Assembly (NCBI RefSeq): GCF_003576645.1
Contig: NC_044923.1
Location: 16,485,537 to 16,549,536 of the forward strand
Reading direction: 5' to 3'
Length of the DNA: 64,000 bases
Source of the DNA: Ipomoea triloba
Taxonomy: Eukaryota; Streptophyta; Magnoliopsida; Solanales; Convolvulaceae
Shown: positions 34,135 to 46,128 of the stretch, piece by piece
How positions within the stretch are numbered: the stretch's first letter is position 1
Layout of the letters: the number at the start of each line of letters is the position of its first letter
The notes under the pieces: generated by a model
What the model was told of the DNA's origin: nothing
The model's input: the letters and a program-made list of their open reading frames with translations, nothing else
Databases searched by the model: none
Program-made: the position numbers and the translations under genes

Positions 34135-34199
34135 AAACTTGCTAGGAAAATCACGTGGGAAAAACCTAGTTGAACAAAAGAGGACATGATATTTGTAAA

Positions 34200-36440
34200 A
34201 TCATATATTGTACCGATTGTCTCATTAAGAACATTCGGGGCATAATCTTTAAGATTTGGGATTTGTCTATTTAAGAATTTATTTGCAACTTTTCCCCATT
34301 AATACTATTACATCATACTCATGCCTCGTTAAAACCACACTTTAAAACCCAATGGAAAAACCTAGTGAGGAAAGAGTACATGGTATGTATATGTTGCAAA
34401 TATACAACTGTTAGTCTTTTAAGCCCCAATATTCAAAACTTTAAGTCCAATTTTTCAAGATTGGTTTGAGTAAATGTACTTTTCATCTCCCCCTGAATAT
34501 ATCAATCTTCAAGTTCTACATGACTTAAAGTAAAGTCTTTGTTTCAAAAGAGCGTAGAGAGGGGATATAGTACAATCTTCAGGATTGTCATTAGAATTTA
34601 TTATTTTATAAAATAACCTTATGACTCCTCTGGAGCATACGTGGGTTATTTATATAATTTGTCCATTATCATTTAAATATATCCACTTATTATAATAAGA
34701 CAAACTTAATTATTTTCACATAGGATTTTTTTTTGAGACAATTTTCACATAGGATAGTAGAGGTAAAACAAAAACATAACAGTTGTGATTTGACATAATG
34801 AGAGTCAAAAGAAAGAGTCAATACCCAAGTGGCCTATGAAAATCACACATTGCTTTATTGCATGAATTTCAAAACCTTTTATAAATTGAAGGTACTAGAG
34901 GATATTTTGAATATTTAATTGTAGGAGGAGCACTAGATATTTATTAGTAGTTTTCATTGTAAGGACAATGTCAACCCTGATGCGATCATGGAACTTCTGG
35001 TTCTACAGAGTGCTCCAATTCAATAGCAATGAAGTAATGGACTTCAAGTCCCAAAATCTCCTCATTATCATTTTTGAGTCTAAATGGTCATTTTATCTAC
35101 TTCAAGATATTATTGGACAACCGTTAGTGTGATAAGTCAATGTCAGAGTTCTTCCCCTTTTTCTAATAATCACAAATTAAGCAGCAAGCTAAGATAGCTA
35201 ATACAACCCTAACTCAAGTCCAAAAACTAAGTACTCATGATTAAATAGCATAAAGAAACAAAAACACAAGTAATAAACATACATCTTGCAAAATAAAGAG
35301 ATAAGGGAAAGAAATCTTCTTTATTGAAATGGATGGTAGAATCTTAAAATCCAAGTGTTGAATCTTTGATTACAAGCTTCAAATATGTTTAGAAACTTAA
35401 ATCTAAACTTAATCTAACCTAAAAATATGAAAGAAATGAAAGTGAAAGAAAATGACTAGGGTCCGAATGTGGTTGAAACCGAGTTGAAAATGCTCAAAAC
35501 AAGCTTAAATATGAACTACGTCCGTGCCAAAAATCAGCCCAAAAACTGATGTTTACTGCCCTATTGGCACGACTGTGCACTTGGATGTGCCTTTTGACCT
35601 TCAAAACTTTGGATTTTGGATTTGTGGTCTTCACGTAAGTTGCAGCCCTTCGAATCTTCTTTTCAATGGCGCAATGATCACATCATTTGGACATTCGTGG
35701 GCTAAGATATGGTCCAAATACCGAGTAGTGGCCGAAATGAGCAAAAATTACACAATGAGTTGATCTTTTGCTCTTATTTTGTTTTGGTTTGCCTAATTGA
35801 CCAAGACCATTGAAAACATCACTCTTAGACTCCCTTATAAGTGTTGCATCCATCTGCATAGCTTCATATTTTGCTTCCATTTGACTCCAATGCCCACCAA
35901 AATGCATGAAAATATGCATCTTTGTTTCCAAAGCTTTCCAACTCATACTCCTTATGCAAAACAGCACAAATAAGCTTTGAAATGATTAGCAAACAAAATA
36001 ATCTAATAAAAGGGGAGAAATAAGGAAAAATAAACACTTATCATTTACTAATTCATTAATCCGATTATCGTTTTTTAGTTATATCATGGTTAACCCGAAA
36101 AGTCCTTACGCTTGAACCAATCCTCTTTTGCCACGTCAACCACCTTTTGTTTTCCATCTACGAGGATATGATGTTGTGGGCAGCCATGTTAAATTTTCCG
36201 TGTGTTTAATTGGAAACTAGAAAAATAACTTCTGAAAATGAGTCAATTTTCATAAAATAGTTTCATTTTCAGATTTTAGTTGCATTATGAAAAACTTTCT
36301 TAGTGTGTTTGATTCATTTTTTTGAAAAACGAGTAGAATTGTATAATTAAAAATTTTAATTAATTTATTTAGAATATAAAAATTTTATAATAATATTAAA
36401 TATAATTTTATCTATTAAAAAAATATCACTGGTTTTCGGT
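34200..36440. other. Spacer with probable LTR-element debris
   Basis: No gene is seen. A stretch from about 35130 (TGATAAGTCAATG) to 36044 (AACACTTATCA) has inverted TGATAAGT ends as in a solo LTR, but the flanks do not show a matching duplication. The region 35500-35770 looks like the regulatory part of a Gypsy-type LTR; this is a weak impression only. Confidence 0.4.
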
Positions 36441-36456
36441 GAATACCAGTAAAAAT

Positions 36457-37584
36457 TAGGGGTGTAAACGAGTCGAGTCGAACTCAAGCTCGATTAATTA
36501 GTAATGGATGGGCTCGAGCTCGAGGGCTCGAACTTTTAAGCTCGAGTTTGACCTATTTAACTCCATGCTTCAATTAATAATACAAATTGTTGTAACTTTA
36601 AAAATAAAAAATTAAATCAGTTGTCCAAACTTCAAAGCACTTAAAACAAGCGCACAATTTTACATCATTTACAAGCTACAACAACATTGGTCCTTGATTA
36701 TTATATTCCTTGTACATTTCAAAATGTTTCTTCGAAGCTAGATAAACCGAATTAAAACTTCAAATCAAAGAAAGACCTGCAATTTGTTCTTGCACCTCAT
36801 TATCAGTTTCATAATTATTTTCACCAATCGCACTACTTGAAGTGTGTGAATTTTACGGGATAGATGAATTTTTCATAGACATGACTAGAGAAAAACAATA
36901 ACGAAAGTATGAAACCAGTTAACACAAGAAGTAATAATAATCAACTTAACAACTAGTATAAAAGAAAACAATAGTAAAGCTTATGACATGGTGCAACACT
37001 GCAATGTTAGCACATTTTGCAAAGGTAAGCTCATGAGTCAATATTGATACCACAATCACTACAAAGTTGGAACATTTTTACTAGCTCCTAAATCTCCTAT
37101 GAGCAAGATTACTATCCAAGCTCGTATAATCTAAAAAACATGATAATGAATTTATAGAGTATTTAATTAAAAGCAAGAAATACAGATCCAATAGTAATGA
37201 TTCATTGACTCGAACACATTATGTAATGAAAAAATAATTTTGCATGATAATTTCTCAACAATAAGGACTTCCACAAACCCTATAACCTAAACTGTAATCC
37301 CTAAATAATACATATTTCCTCAGACAGACAGAAGCACATGACGATAGAAAATAAACCAAACATAAACTATCATCCTCTATTGCTCCAACGAAAGATTGAA
37401 TCATACAAGCAGACGGGGAGAAGGGGAGGGGAGGGGAAGGGAAATATATATATAACGGATAGTGAGCGGCTGGACGAGTCACGAGCCTAAAGTATTTAAG
37501 CTCGAGCTCGACTCGATTACCTAACGAGTCGACTCGAACTCAAGCCAAGCTTTGACCGAGCAACTCGACTCATTTACTGCTCTA
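36457..37584. mobile_element. Non-autonomous hAT-type element
   Basis: The left end TAGGGGTGTAAACGAGTCGAG and the inverse of the right end (TAGAGCAGTAAATGAGTCGAG) are matching terminal inverted repeats. The flanks carry the 8-bp duplication GTAAAAAT at 36449-36456 and 37585-37592. Subterminal GAGCTCGAG and GACTCG motifs are dense at both ends. No transposase frame is present in the 1,128 bp. Confidence 0.88.
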
Positions 37585-38142
37585 GTAAAAATATTGGTTT
37601 CCGACGGACGGAAACTAAGATTGTCATTCTTGGAACATCTAAGGAAAATGATTTTCGCCAAATTTTAGCGGGAAGTCATTTACCCCAAAACAGGCATATG
37701 ATTTCAAGTCAATAAAAAATAATTTCAGTTGACTTGATTTTTCTGCCACATCCAAACACTAATAAAAACCTAAAAAAATTATCTCCAAAGTTATTTTTTG
37801 AGTTTCTAAACACACCCTTAATTGAAAGCTGACGCAATGCAGCTGAGGACAGTAGAGATCGAGGCGATAACAGGTAAGAGAAACCCAACTCTGATCACAT
37901 ATATAGATTAAACTATCTTGAGATTAAGGAACTAAAAAAAAAAAAGCATTATTATATCAAAATGAAATGACATTGTTTAATTCATTAAATAACGGCTATG
38001 AAAATGACAGAGAAATGATCTCATCATCTGAGTATCTATCTGAGAATATAACGAAATTATTGTTTGCTGACAGACAAACAAACATCTATATCTTAAAGCA
38101 TAATTTTTTTCCCGCCCAAAACATAAATTAAATATATAAATT

Positions 38143-38799
38143 TCAGAGCCTGAGAGTCAAGTCCAATCCTCCATCCTCCTCGTTCATTGGATTGGAGTTG
38201 ATAACAACAGAAGCAGGCCTGATAGGGGTGACTGGAGAATTATTGGCGGGAAAACTTCCCCCTGGAAAGGCGTTGCCGCCGCCGGGGAAAATCATTGCCG
38301 GCGGCGGTGAAACTTGAGCAAGGAGGGAATGACCATTAACCACCTGCGGTGGAAATAGATGAGCATAGGGCGACCTGGCGCCGGTTGGAATCTCCGGCGA
38401 GGGAATGGAATTCCATGGCAGGAAACACGGCGGCTTTGCGGCGGCAACCGCCTGGAACCAGTGGCCGCCGCCGCCGGGAAGAGGAGGAAAGCCGGCCAAA
38501 GGAGAGCATAGAAAACGAGGGTGCAAGAAACCATAACCCATGAACCCACCACGCCGCTCATTTTTCTTCTCCATAGCTCTCTCCATTTTGTGCGCGTTTT
38601 GGTGCCCTCCCAACGCCTGCTTGTTACAGAACTTCTTGTCGCAGTATCTGCAACAAAAATCCCGCCCCGCCGCCGCCGCAGGCGGCGCCGCCGGCGAATC
38701 TTCTCCGGTCTTCCCGCCCGCCGCCGCGCCAACCTGCAAATCACCTTCACCCACTTCTTCAACCTTGATCAGCTCCTCGATCTCAATGATAACTTTATT
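38143..38799 (-). CDS. C2H2 (QALGGH) zinc-finger protein with C-terminal EAR repression motif; start unresolved
   Basis: The open frame ends at TGA 38143-38145. It carries one zinc finger, [21 protein letters not shown], a Gly/Pro-rich middle with hydrophobic patches, and the terminal EAR motif LDLTLRL. This is the layout of small plant repressors of the ZFP/KNUCKLES kind: nuclear, binding DNA through QALGGH and recruiting TOPLESS-type corepressors through EAR. The frame stays open upstream to codon 38799 ([11 protein letters not shown]), then meets TGA 38802-38800, and no ATG precedes the finger. The nearest upstream ATG (38834) opens a different frame that stops after 21 codons; one missing base between them would join the two. 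So the start may be hidden by a sequence error, an upstream exon, or true decay. A TATA box lies at 38860-38867 (minus). A broken relative lies at 42737-43060. Confidence 0.8.
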   Translation of the reverse strand, partial: NKVIIEIEELIKVEEVGEGDLQVGAAAGGKTGEDSPAAPPAAAAGRDFCCRYCDKKFCNKQALGGHQNAHKMERAMEKKNERRGGFMGYGFLHPRFLCSPLAGFPPLPGGGGHWFQAVAAAKPPCFLPWNSIPSPEIPTGARSPYAHLFPPQVVNGHSLLAQVSPPPAMIFPGGGNAFPGGSFPANNSPVTPIRPASVVINSNPMNEEDGGLDLTLRL

Positions 38800-38859
38800 T
38801 CAATACTACTGACTCTGTTTAGTTTAATTGACATGTACTAGGTAGTTTAGAGTGTTGGA

Positions 38860-38867
38860 TTTATATA
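38860..38867 (-). promoter_or_regulatory. TATA box of the zinc-finger gene
   Basis: TATATAAA on the minus strand, about 26 bases before the ATG at 38834 and 60 before the main open frame. The same box is preserved in the duplicate at 43106-43113, upstream of the pseudogene. Confidence 0.6.
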
Positions 38868-39705
38868 GGAAGAAGTATCCGTGTATCACATTATTGTCTC
38901 CTAACATAATAAGTCATCCCGCCTTTGATTCTATGCTTTTGAGGGAACTTCAAAACAACTTTCAAAATTTTTTGCTATATTGTCACATGTAAAAAAGTTG
39001 TATCCCAAAATAGATAGTGACAATAATATGTTTACAATTTTTCAGAAGGTATACAAGTCAACATTTACATATTATTTTCTAGTTTGAGAATACGGCATTC
39101 TTACGTCAGTATTGTAACATCTTTTTAAAGAACTTTATTTATACCATTACGGGTTTATCCTATTTAGAAAAAAAAAGTAGGTACATAAATATGTTTCTTA
39201 AGAATATCTTCACTCTTGAGCATACCTTAATTAGTATTGGGGATAATGGTTTGAACTTGTAGAAATTAACCATAAGACTAAAGCGCTTAAAATAGATAAC
39301 ATTTCAAGTTTTCTTTAGTACCTTAGCTTAATCAATTTCATGTTCATACTCTGATATCCGCATAAATATTTTACAGTATATTATTGGATTTTTCCTACAA
39401 ATGTTTAGATTGAATAATACTAAAGTATATGGAAATTAGATTTATATTATATTGGTGCTAAATTTGGTGTTATAAGGAACCTCTAACAAGCATGCATACG
39501 TTTTCAAAAAAGAAAAAAAAAAAAAAAAGAAAAAAGAATGCATACAATGAATGCACATTAACAACCTTGCCCATTTCATCATTTATAAAATAATAATTTA
39601 CCTTTTAACTCTTAAATTTCACAGAGTTATAAAACATAAATACTAATTTAGTAATGAATATTTAAATTTGGAACTATTTTCAAAGCTAATGAAAAAATAC
39701 TATAA

Positions 39706-40391
39706 AATTATTCGTCAATGACTAAATATAAAAATATAACTATAATTAAAGTTTAAATATGGAATTAATCTATTATATTATAAATATCTTACAGTAAAAA
39801 AGATTTGGTATACTTCCATTATTCTTTACGAATATTTAATTTGTCATCTATTTTTGTAAATTTTTTATAATAACATTAAATGTTTTATATTCATTAAGTA
39901 TGTAACTTTTATTTAATATTAAATTATTTAACATAATGTTAAATAGTGTTTATAGAAATCAATTTTCATTAATCAAATTGGTATAAAATTCCATTTGAGG
40001 AGTCAATTTACAAAATTTTGGGTAGCAACGGTAGGCATTTTTGTTTAAAATTATTCGTCAATGACTAAATATAAAAATATAACTATAATTGAAGATTAAA
40101 TATGGAATTAATCTATTATATTGTAATATCTTATTATAGCATAAAAGATTTGGTATGCTTTCATTATTCTTTACGAGTATTTAATTTGTCTATTTTTGTA
40201 GATTTTTTATAATAATCATTAAATGTTTTACATTCATTAAATATATCTAACTTTTATTTGATAATATTAAATTAATTAACATAATGTTAAATAGTGTTTA
40301 TAGAAATCAATTTTCATTACTCAAATTGGTATAAAATTCCATTTGAGGAGTCAATTTACAAAAGTTTGGGTAGCAACGGTAGGCATTCTTG
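39706..40391. repeat. 343-bp tandem duplication within copy A
   Basis: AATTATTCGTCAATGACTAA begins at 39706 and again at 40049. The two units stay similar to GGTAGCAACGGTAGGCATT near their ends, with scattered substitutions. Copy B has this unit once (about 44287-44590), so the tandem arose in A or was lost in B. Confidence 0.85.
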
Positions 40392-40717
40392 TAAAAATAA
40401 AAAAAATAAACTTATTCCATTTAGATTACGAGACTCGAATTAATTGAGAATTTGAAATATTTAATTAATATTGAAAAATTCTAAACACATTTTTAACTTT
40501 ATTATTGGCTAGGATTTTGCCCTGCCATGAAGTGGTAAAATTAGTGTAGCATGTCCATTAATGTAATAATGGATATATACGTAGTTGGATTAATATAGGT
40601 TGATAAGAGAAATAGTATCGTTTAATTAGTGAAAAATAATAGTCTTAGAAAATTCATAGGAGTAAATAAAAAATATATATATAACAGCATTTTTGTAAAA
40701 ATGTAGGAATATTTTGT

Positions 40718-41411
40718 GAGTTAATTTTATTTTTGGTCCTAGATTTATAGGTGTCAATTCACTTTTAGTCATTTTTTCTTCAAAATATTCCCATAATCCC
40801 ATCTAATCATAGTATTATTGAGGCATGACCATTTTTGTCCTCCGTCAACAACACCGTTTAAATGAAGTTAAATACAATAGCATTTTGGTATATTCAGTTA
40901 TAAGTGTTAAGTCCTTTTATTTTTTTGGTCCTAGATTTATATATGTAATTTCATTTTAGTCTTTTTTTTCTTCAAAACATCCATGTTTGTCCTAACATTA
41001 TTGTGGCATGATCATTTTTTGTCTTCCGTTAACAAATATGTTTAAATTACATTAAAATGGCATTATTAACTACTCAAAATCATCTCTTTTTTTTTTCTTA
41101 TTGGTAATAGAACCACAAGTCTTATAAATTTGTATGAAATAGATTTATGCACTAGACTTAAGCTTTGCCATGAAGTAGACATGTGATTTTTTCAATTACA
41201 CTTTTTTAAATTTTACAGACTTATGTATTGATACCATTTTTTATTACCAATAAGAAAAGGTGAGGATTTTGACTGGTTAATAGCATCATTCTTAATGTGA
41301 TTTAAACATATTTGTAGATGGAGGGTTTAGGACCAAATGTGGATGTTTTAAACAAAAAGACTAAAAGTTGACTGACACATATAAATCTAGTACTAAAAAT
41401 GAAATTAACTC
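40718..41411. mobile_element. Mutator-type MITE, copy A
   Basis: The ends GAGTTAATTTTATTTTTGGT and ACTAAAAATGAAATTAACTC are inverted repeats. The flanks are AATATTTTG (40708-40716) and AATATTTTA (41412-41420). A second, similar left end starts near 40915 (TTTTTTTGGTCCTAGATTTA), so one family member appears to be nested in another. The same insertion is present in copy B. Confidence 0.8.
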
Positions 41412-41978
41412 AATATTTTATACATCAATTTGAGATAAGCCCACGTTATTTTGAACATAACTCACATTATTTCTTTAAACGTGCATTGAATTGACCTAAA
41501 TACACATAAATTGTTTAGAGGGGTGAAGTATCATGAAGCCTAACATTCATTGTTTTAGGTAAATATTCATAATTTATTCATTCAAACTATTATTTATTTA
41601 TAAAAATGTCACTACTTTTTTTAATTTTAAACCCTAAATTCTCCCGTTCATTTTTTAAATAAATGAATGAGGTTCATTTTCATTTTTAGAAAGGAAAATT
41701 ATTCTCTCTCTCTCCATCTTCTCTCTCACACACAGACATGTATACAAATTCCTTTTTTTTTTTTTTTGAATTTTGAATTTATAAGATGATATATAAAAGC
41801 TATTTTTTGATCAAAAGGGGGGAAAAACTCCAAAACATAACTAACTAGCTATGACTAGTACAATACAAATACGTACTATTACACCAACAAACCCTCATGC
41901 AATCATCTTGGAGGAAAGGTATCGTAGGAGCCCTGATAGGGGCTGAGAAAAGAGACTTGGTAATCTATAATGACAAAA

Positions 41979-42388
41979 ACTTGTGTGAGACCGTCTCACC
42001 GTGGGTCGGGTCGGGTCAAGATGTAAATGTAATACCTATATGCTCAAATGTAATACTAATCAGGAATAAAAATTTTGTTACTTATAAGGGTAAATGCAAT
42101 ACTTTTGGGAAAATACAATACTTTTACATTTCGATTTAAAAGTATTACATTTTTCCTCCAAAGTATTATATTTTCCCTTATAAGTAAGGGGCACTTGTCA
42201 ACATTACTTATTATGAAAAATGTACTACTTTTTCTCTTATAAGTAACAAAAATTGTATTCTTGATTAGTATTATATTTGAGCATATAAGTATGACATTTG
42301 CGCATATAAGTATGGCATTTGCATGTTGTTTCGACCCGACCCGACCCGTCTCACGAATAAGAATCCGTGAGACGTGTCTCACACAAGT
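41979..42388. mobile_element. Foldback MITE (GTGTGAGACCGTCTCAC family)
   Basis: The left arm ACTTGTGTGAGACCGTCTCA with GGGTCGGGTCGGGTC pairs with the right arm CGACCCGACCCGACCCGTCT ... GTCTCACACAAGT. The centre repeats ATAAGTAATAC/TACATTT units. It is related to the shorter element at 26567-26697. Target duplication uncertain. Confidence 0.75.
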
Positions 42389-42399
42389 GTGACCCATCT

Positions 42400-42736
42400 A
42401 TAATTATTTTACCAACCTCTTGGCAAGAAAATTAATTACATTATTTTGTTCTCGGTAGATATGAATGACTCAAAACGCAATTGCACTTTTCAAGCAAATC
42501 TAAGCATGTACCTTGTGGTACGGTGTAACAAGTGCATTCACCCATCTAACAACGAGGTCAAAATCACATTTTAAATTTATTTGACAATAAACCAACCTTC
42601 TCCACAACGAATTATAGTGGAAAGGAATTACTAAGGCAGGCTACATGGGTAGTTCAAATGGTCACAAAAGTGAAATTTGTCACAAGATATCAATGATATG
42701 ATCGAGTCTAACTAGTTACAGTGTCAAAATGACTTT
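42400..42736. other. Spacer, no gene seen
   Basis: No coding frame or repeat end was recognised. Confidence 0.5.
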
Positions 42737-43060
42737 TCAAAATGAGGAGCCTGCTAGGGGTGATTGGAGAATTATTGGTCCCCTGGAGAAAAGGTGTTGC
42801 CACCGGGGATAGTCATCGTCGGCGCCGGTGCAAATGGATAAGCATAGGGCGGCCTTCCAGTTGGAATGTCCGGCGAGAGAATGGAATTGCCGGGCGGCGG
42901 GATGAGGATGAAACCCAGGCAAAGCCAAAGGAGAGGGTGCAAGAAGCCATAATCCATGAACCCACCACGGGGGCGTTCACTCCTCTTCTCCACCTTGTGC
43001 GCGTTCTGCTGCCCACCCGACACCGGCCTGCTTGTTACAGAACTTCTTGTCGATCAGACT
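42737..43060 (-). pseudogene. Decayed duplicate of the EAR zinc-finger gene
   Basis: The minus strand matches the gene at 38143-38799: DKKFCNKQA, then AHKVE, GGFMDYGFLHP, IPTGRPPYAYPF and the SPVTP-like end, with several indels. The N-terminal part including both finger Cys codons is deleted: the promoter sequence runs straight into GACAAGAAGTTC. The QALGGH codons are frameshifted (GCCGGTGTCGGGTGGG), and the C-terminal EAR codons are missing. It can no longer make a zinc finger or repressor. Confidence 0.9.
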
Positions 43061-43118
43061 AGTTTAGATTAATTAGCAAGTATGAGGTAACTTAACAGTG
43101 TTGGATTTATATAGGACG

Positions 43119-43542
43119 AATTCCAATAGAGGTCCAGGGTCGTCAATTCTAAATTTAATCCTAGACTATTGTTTTTGTCCTTTAATATTCTAGACTATTA
43201 TTTTTTGGACACTTTTAGTCCTTCTCATAACTTTTTCTATTTTTAATAAGGACATTTTTGTCTCTTCATATTTTTCTATGTTATGTTTTCGGTTTTTCAA
43301 TCGGTTTAATTGGTTTAGAACTTTACTAAAAATTCCTAAACAAATTTAACCGGTTAAAATAAAAAAATAAAAAATATATATATAAAAAGACAAAAATACC
43401 CTTACTAAAATAAGAAAAGTCATGACGACTAAAAATGTCCAAAAAATAATAGTTTGAGATGTTAAATGGCAAAAACGAAAGTCTAGGACTAAATTTAAAA
43501 TTGCCACAAAAAATACGGGATCTCTTTTAGAATTAACTCGGA
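43119..43542. mobile_element. MITE with long inverted repeats, present only in copy B
   Basis: The left end GAATTCCAATAGAGGTCC, followed by TCAATTCTAAATTTAATCCT, pairs with the right end AGGACTAAATTTAAAATTG ... GATCTCTTTTAGAATTAACTC. Copy A has the uninterrupted site (TATATAGGAAGAAGTAT near 38862), so the insertion came after the segmental duplication. Confidence 0.75.
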
Positions 43543-43565
43543 AGAAATATTACATTATTGTCGTT

Positions 43566-43607
43566 CTATTATTATTGTTATTATTGTTGTTATTGTTGTT
43601 ATTGTTG

Positions 43608-43661
<54 letters not shown>
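43566..43661. repeat. ATT/GTT trinucleotide microsatellite
   Basis: About 95 bases of TTATTATTG and then pure ATT repeats, in copy B just after the MITE. The long tyrosine-rich frame across it is an artefact of the repeat. Confidence 0.95.
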
Positions 43662-43662
<1 letters not shown>

Positions 43663-45135
43663 GCCTTCTCTCTTAACATAGTAAGCCATCTAGCCTTCAA
43701 TTATATGCTTTTAAGGGAATGTCAAAATAATATTCAAATTTTTTTGCTATAACGTTACACGTAAAAAGAATTGTATTTTCAAAACCGAAAGCGGTAGAGG
43801 TATTGACAATAATATGTTCGCATAATTTTTTAAAAGGTGTACGAGTCAACATTTACTTATCACTTTCTATTTTGAGAACATGATGACATTCTTATGTACG
43901 ACATTGTTACATTTATCTTTTTAACATTACGGGTTTATCCTATTTCATTATGTTATTAACCACTCAAAATCCCCCCCTTTTTTTTTCTTAAATATATATG
44001 GAAATTACTTTGAATATTTCCTACAAATTTTTAGATTGAATACTTCTAAAATATATGGAAATTAGATTTATATTATTGGTGCTAAATTTGGTGTTATAAG
44101 GAACCTCTAACAAGCATACAATGAATGCAATCAATGCATGCATATTAACAACCTTGACTATTTCATCATTTATAAAATAATAATTTACCTTTTAACTCTT
44201 AGATGTCATGTATGGAGATATAAAACATAAATACTAATTTAGTAATGAATAATTAAATTTGGAAGCTAATGACAAAATACGATAAAATTATTCGTCAATG
44301 ACTAAATATAAAAATATAACTATAATTGAAGATTAAATATGTAATTAATCTGTTATATTATAAATATCTTATAGTATAAAATATTTGGTATACTTTACGA
44401 GTATTTAATTTGTCGTCTATTTTGTAGATTTTTTATAATAATCATTAAATTTTTACATTCATTAAATATGTAACTTTTATTCGATAATATTAAATTAATT
44501 AACATAATGTTAAATAGTGTTTATAGAAATCAATTTTCATTAACCAAATTGGTATAAAATTCCATTTGAGGAGTCAATTTACAACATTGTAAAAAAAAAA
44601 AAAACTTATTCCATTTAGAATAGGTTGGTCTATTGAGACTCGAATTAATTAAACACCATACAATTGCCAGGTACAAAACAACCAATACTCCATTGATATG
44701 GCAAAATTTGAGACATTAGTTTTATTTTTATAATTATAATTTTAACTTTATTAATGGTTAGGATTTTGCCATGTCATGTAGTAGTAAAATTAGGAATGTG
44801 TAGTATGCACATTAATATAATAATGGATATATACTTACTTGGATTAATATATAGGTTGGTAAGCGAAATAGTATCATTTTAGTGAAAATAGTCTTAGAAA
44901 ATTCATAGGAGTTTAAATAAAAAATATAATAGCATTCTTGTAATTATATATGAATATTTTATGAGTTAATTTTATTTTTGGTCATAGATTTATAGGTCTC
45001 AATCAAATTTTAGTCTTTTTTTTTTAAAAAAAAAATATTCTCGTTTGGTAGTATTATTGTGGCATGGCCATTTTTTATTTTCCGTCACCAAAACAATTTA
45101 AATGGAGTTAAATACAAGAGCATTTTGGTATATTC

Positions 45136-45526
45136 CACTGTTGCAAAAGTCCCCGCCTAGGCGCTAAGCGCTCCTAGACCGAGGCGAATTGCTCCCTAGG
45201 CGTCCGCCTAGGTGGTTGGCCGCCTAGCGCCTAACTCGGCCGACTGGGCCGAATTTGGCCGAGTTAACTCGCCCAACTCGGTAGAGTTAGCCGAGTTAAC
45301 TCGAGCGAGTCGGTCTTGTTAATTTTATTTTTATATTTATATATATTTAAATTTATTTATTGATATAAGTAAGAGAAGTAAGAGATATATATATAATATA
45401 TAATATAATATATGACATACACCCACACACATGATTTAATTTTTTTTTATAGGTCGCCGCCTAGACCGCTTAGGTGCTAGGCGTTAGTCTACCACCCGAC
45501 TAGTGCCTAGCGCCTAGTGCAACCAT
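45136..45526. mobile_element. 391-bp CGCCTAGGCG-type foldback element
   Basis: It starts CACTGTTGCAAAAGTCCC and GCCTAGGCGCTAAGCGC, and ends CCTAGCGCCTAGTGCAACCAT. It is flanked by GGTATATTC at 45127-45135 and 45527-45535. Copy A has GGTATATTCAGTT once near 40889 with no insert, so the limits and the 9-bp duplication are supported by an empty site. The ends are GC-rich with many CGCCTAG words; the centre is AT-rich. Confidence 0.9.
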
Positions 45527-46128
45527 GGTATATTCAGTTTTAAGTGTTATTTTTTTTGGTCCTATGTTTATATATGTAATTCCATTTTTAGTCTTCTTTT
45601 TTTTTTCAAAACATTCATGTTTGTCATAACATTATTGTGGCATGACCATGGTCCCCCGTCAACAAATATGTTTAAATGACATTAAAATGACGTTATTAAC
45701 CACTCAAAATTCTCATTTTTTCTTCTTAGTAATAGAACCATAAGTCTTGTGAATTTTTTTGAAGTAGACTTATGCACTAGACTTAAGCTTTGTCATGAAG
45801 TAGACTTGTAGTTTTTTCAATTGCACTATTTAAGATTTTGCAATAGACTTATGTATTGATAACATTTTTTACTACCAAGAAGATAAAATGAAGATTTTGA
45901 CTGGTTAATAATAACATCATTCTTAATGTAATTTAAACATATTTGTTGATGGAAGACAAAAAATAGTAATGCCAAAATAATGCTAGGACCAATGTGAATG
46001 TTTTGAAAAAAAAAAAAAAAGACTAAAAGTGGAGTAACACCTATAAATATATGACCAAAATAAGAAAAAGAACATAACACTTAGAACTGGATAGACTAAA
46101 ATGAATTAATTACACTTTTGGTCATGTG

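Larger units (their letters stand above)
39400..41480. repeat. Upstream part of segmental duplication, copy A
   Basis: Long stretches here recur in the same order at about 44030-47085, starting with TTAGATTGAATA and GGTGCTAAATTTGGTGTTAT. Together with the zinc-finger gene (38143-38867) this forms the intact copy of a duplicated block of about 3.3 kb. The paired block is at 42737-47085. Confidence 0.85.

Noticed and set aside
35130..36044. Solo LTR with TGATAAGT...ACTTATCA ends
   Set aside because: Flanking bases do not form a target duplication and no second copy is in the window; kept only as possible debris.
38292..38841. Several open frames antisense or shifted over the zinc-finger gene
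   Set aside because: They are GC-rich shadows of the real frame, which alone carries the finger and EAR motif.
43558..43752. Tyr-rich 64-codon frame
   Set aside because: Translation of an ATT microsatellite.
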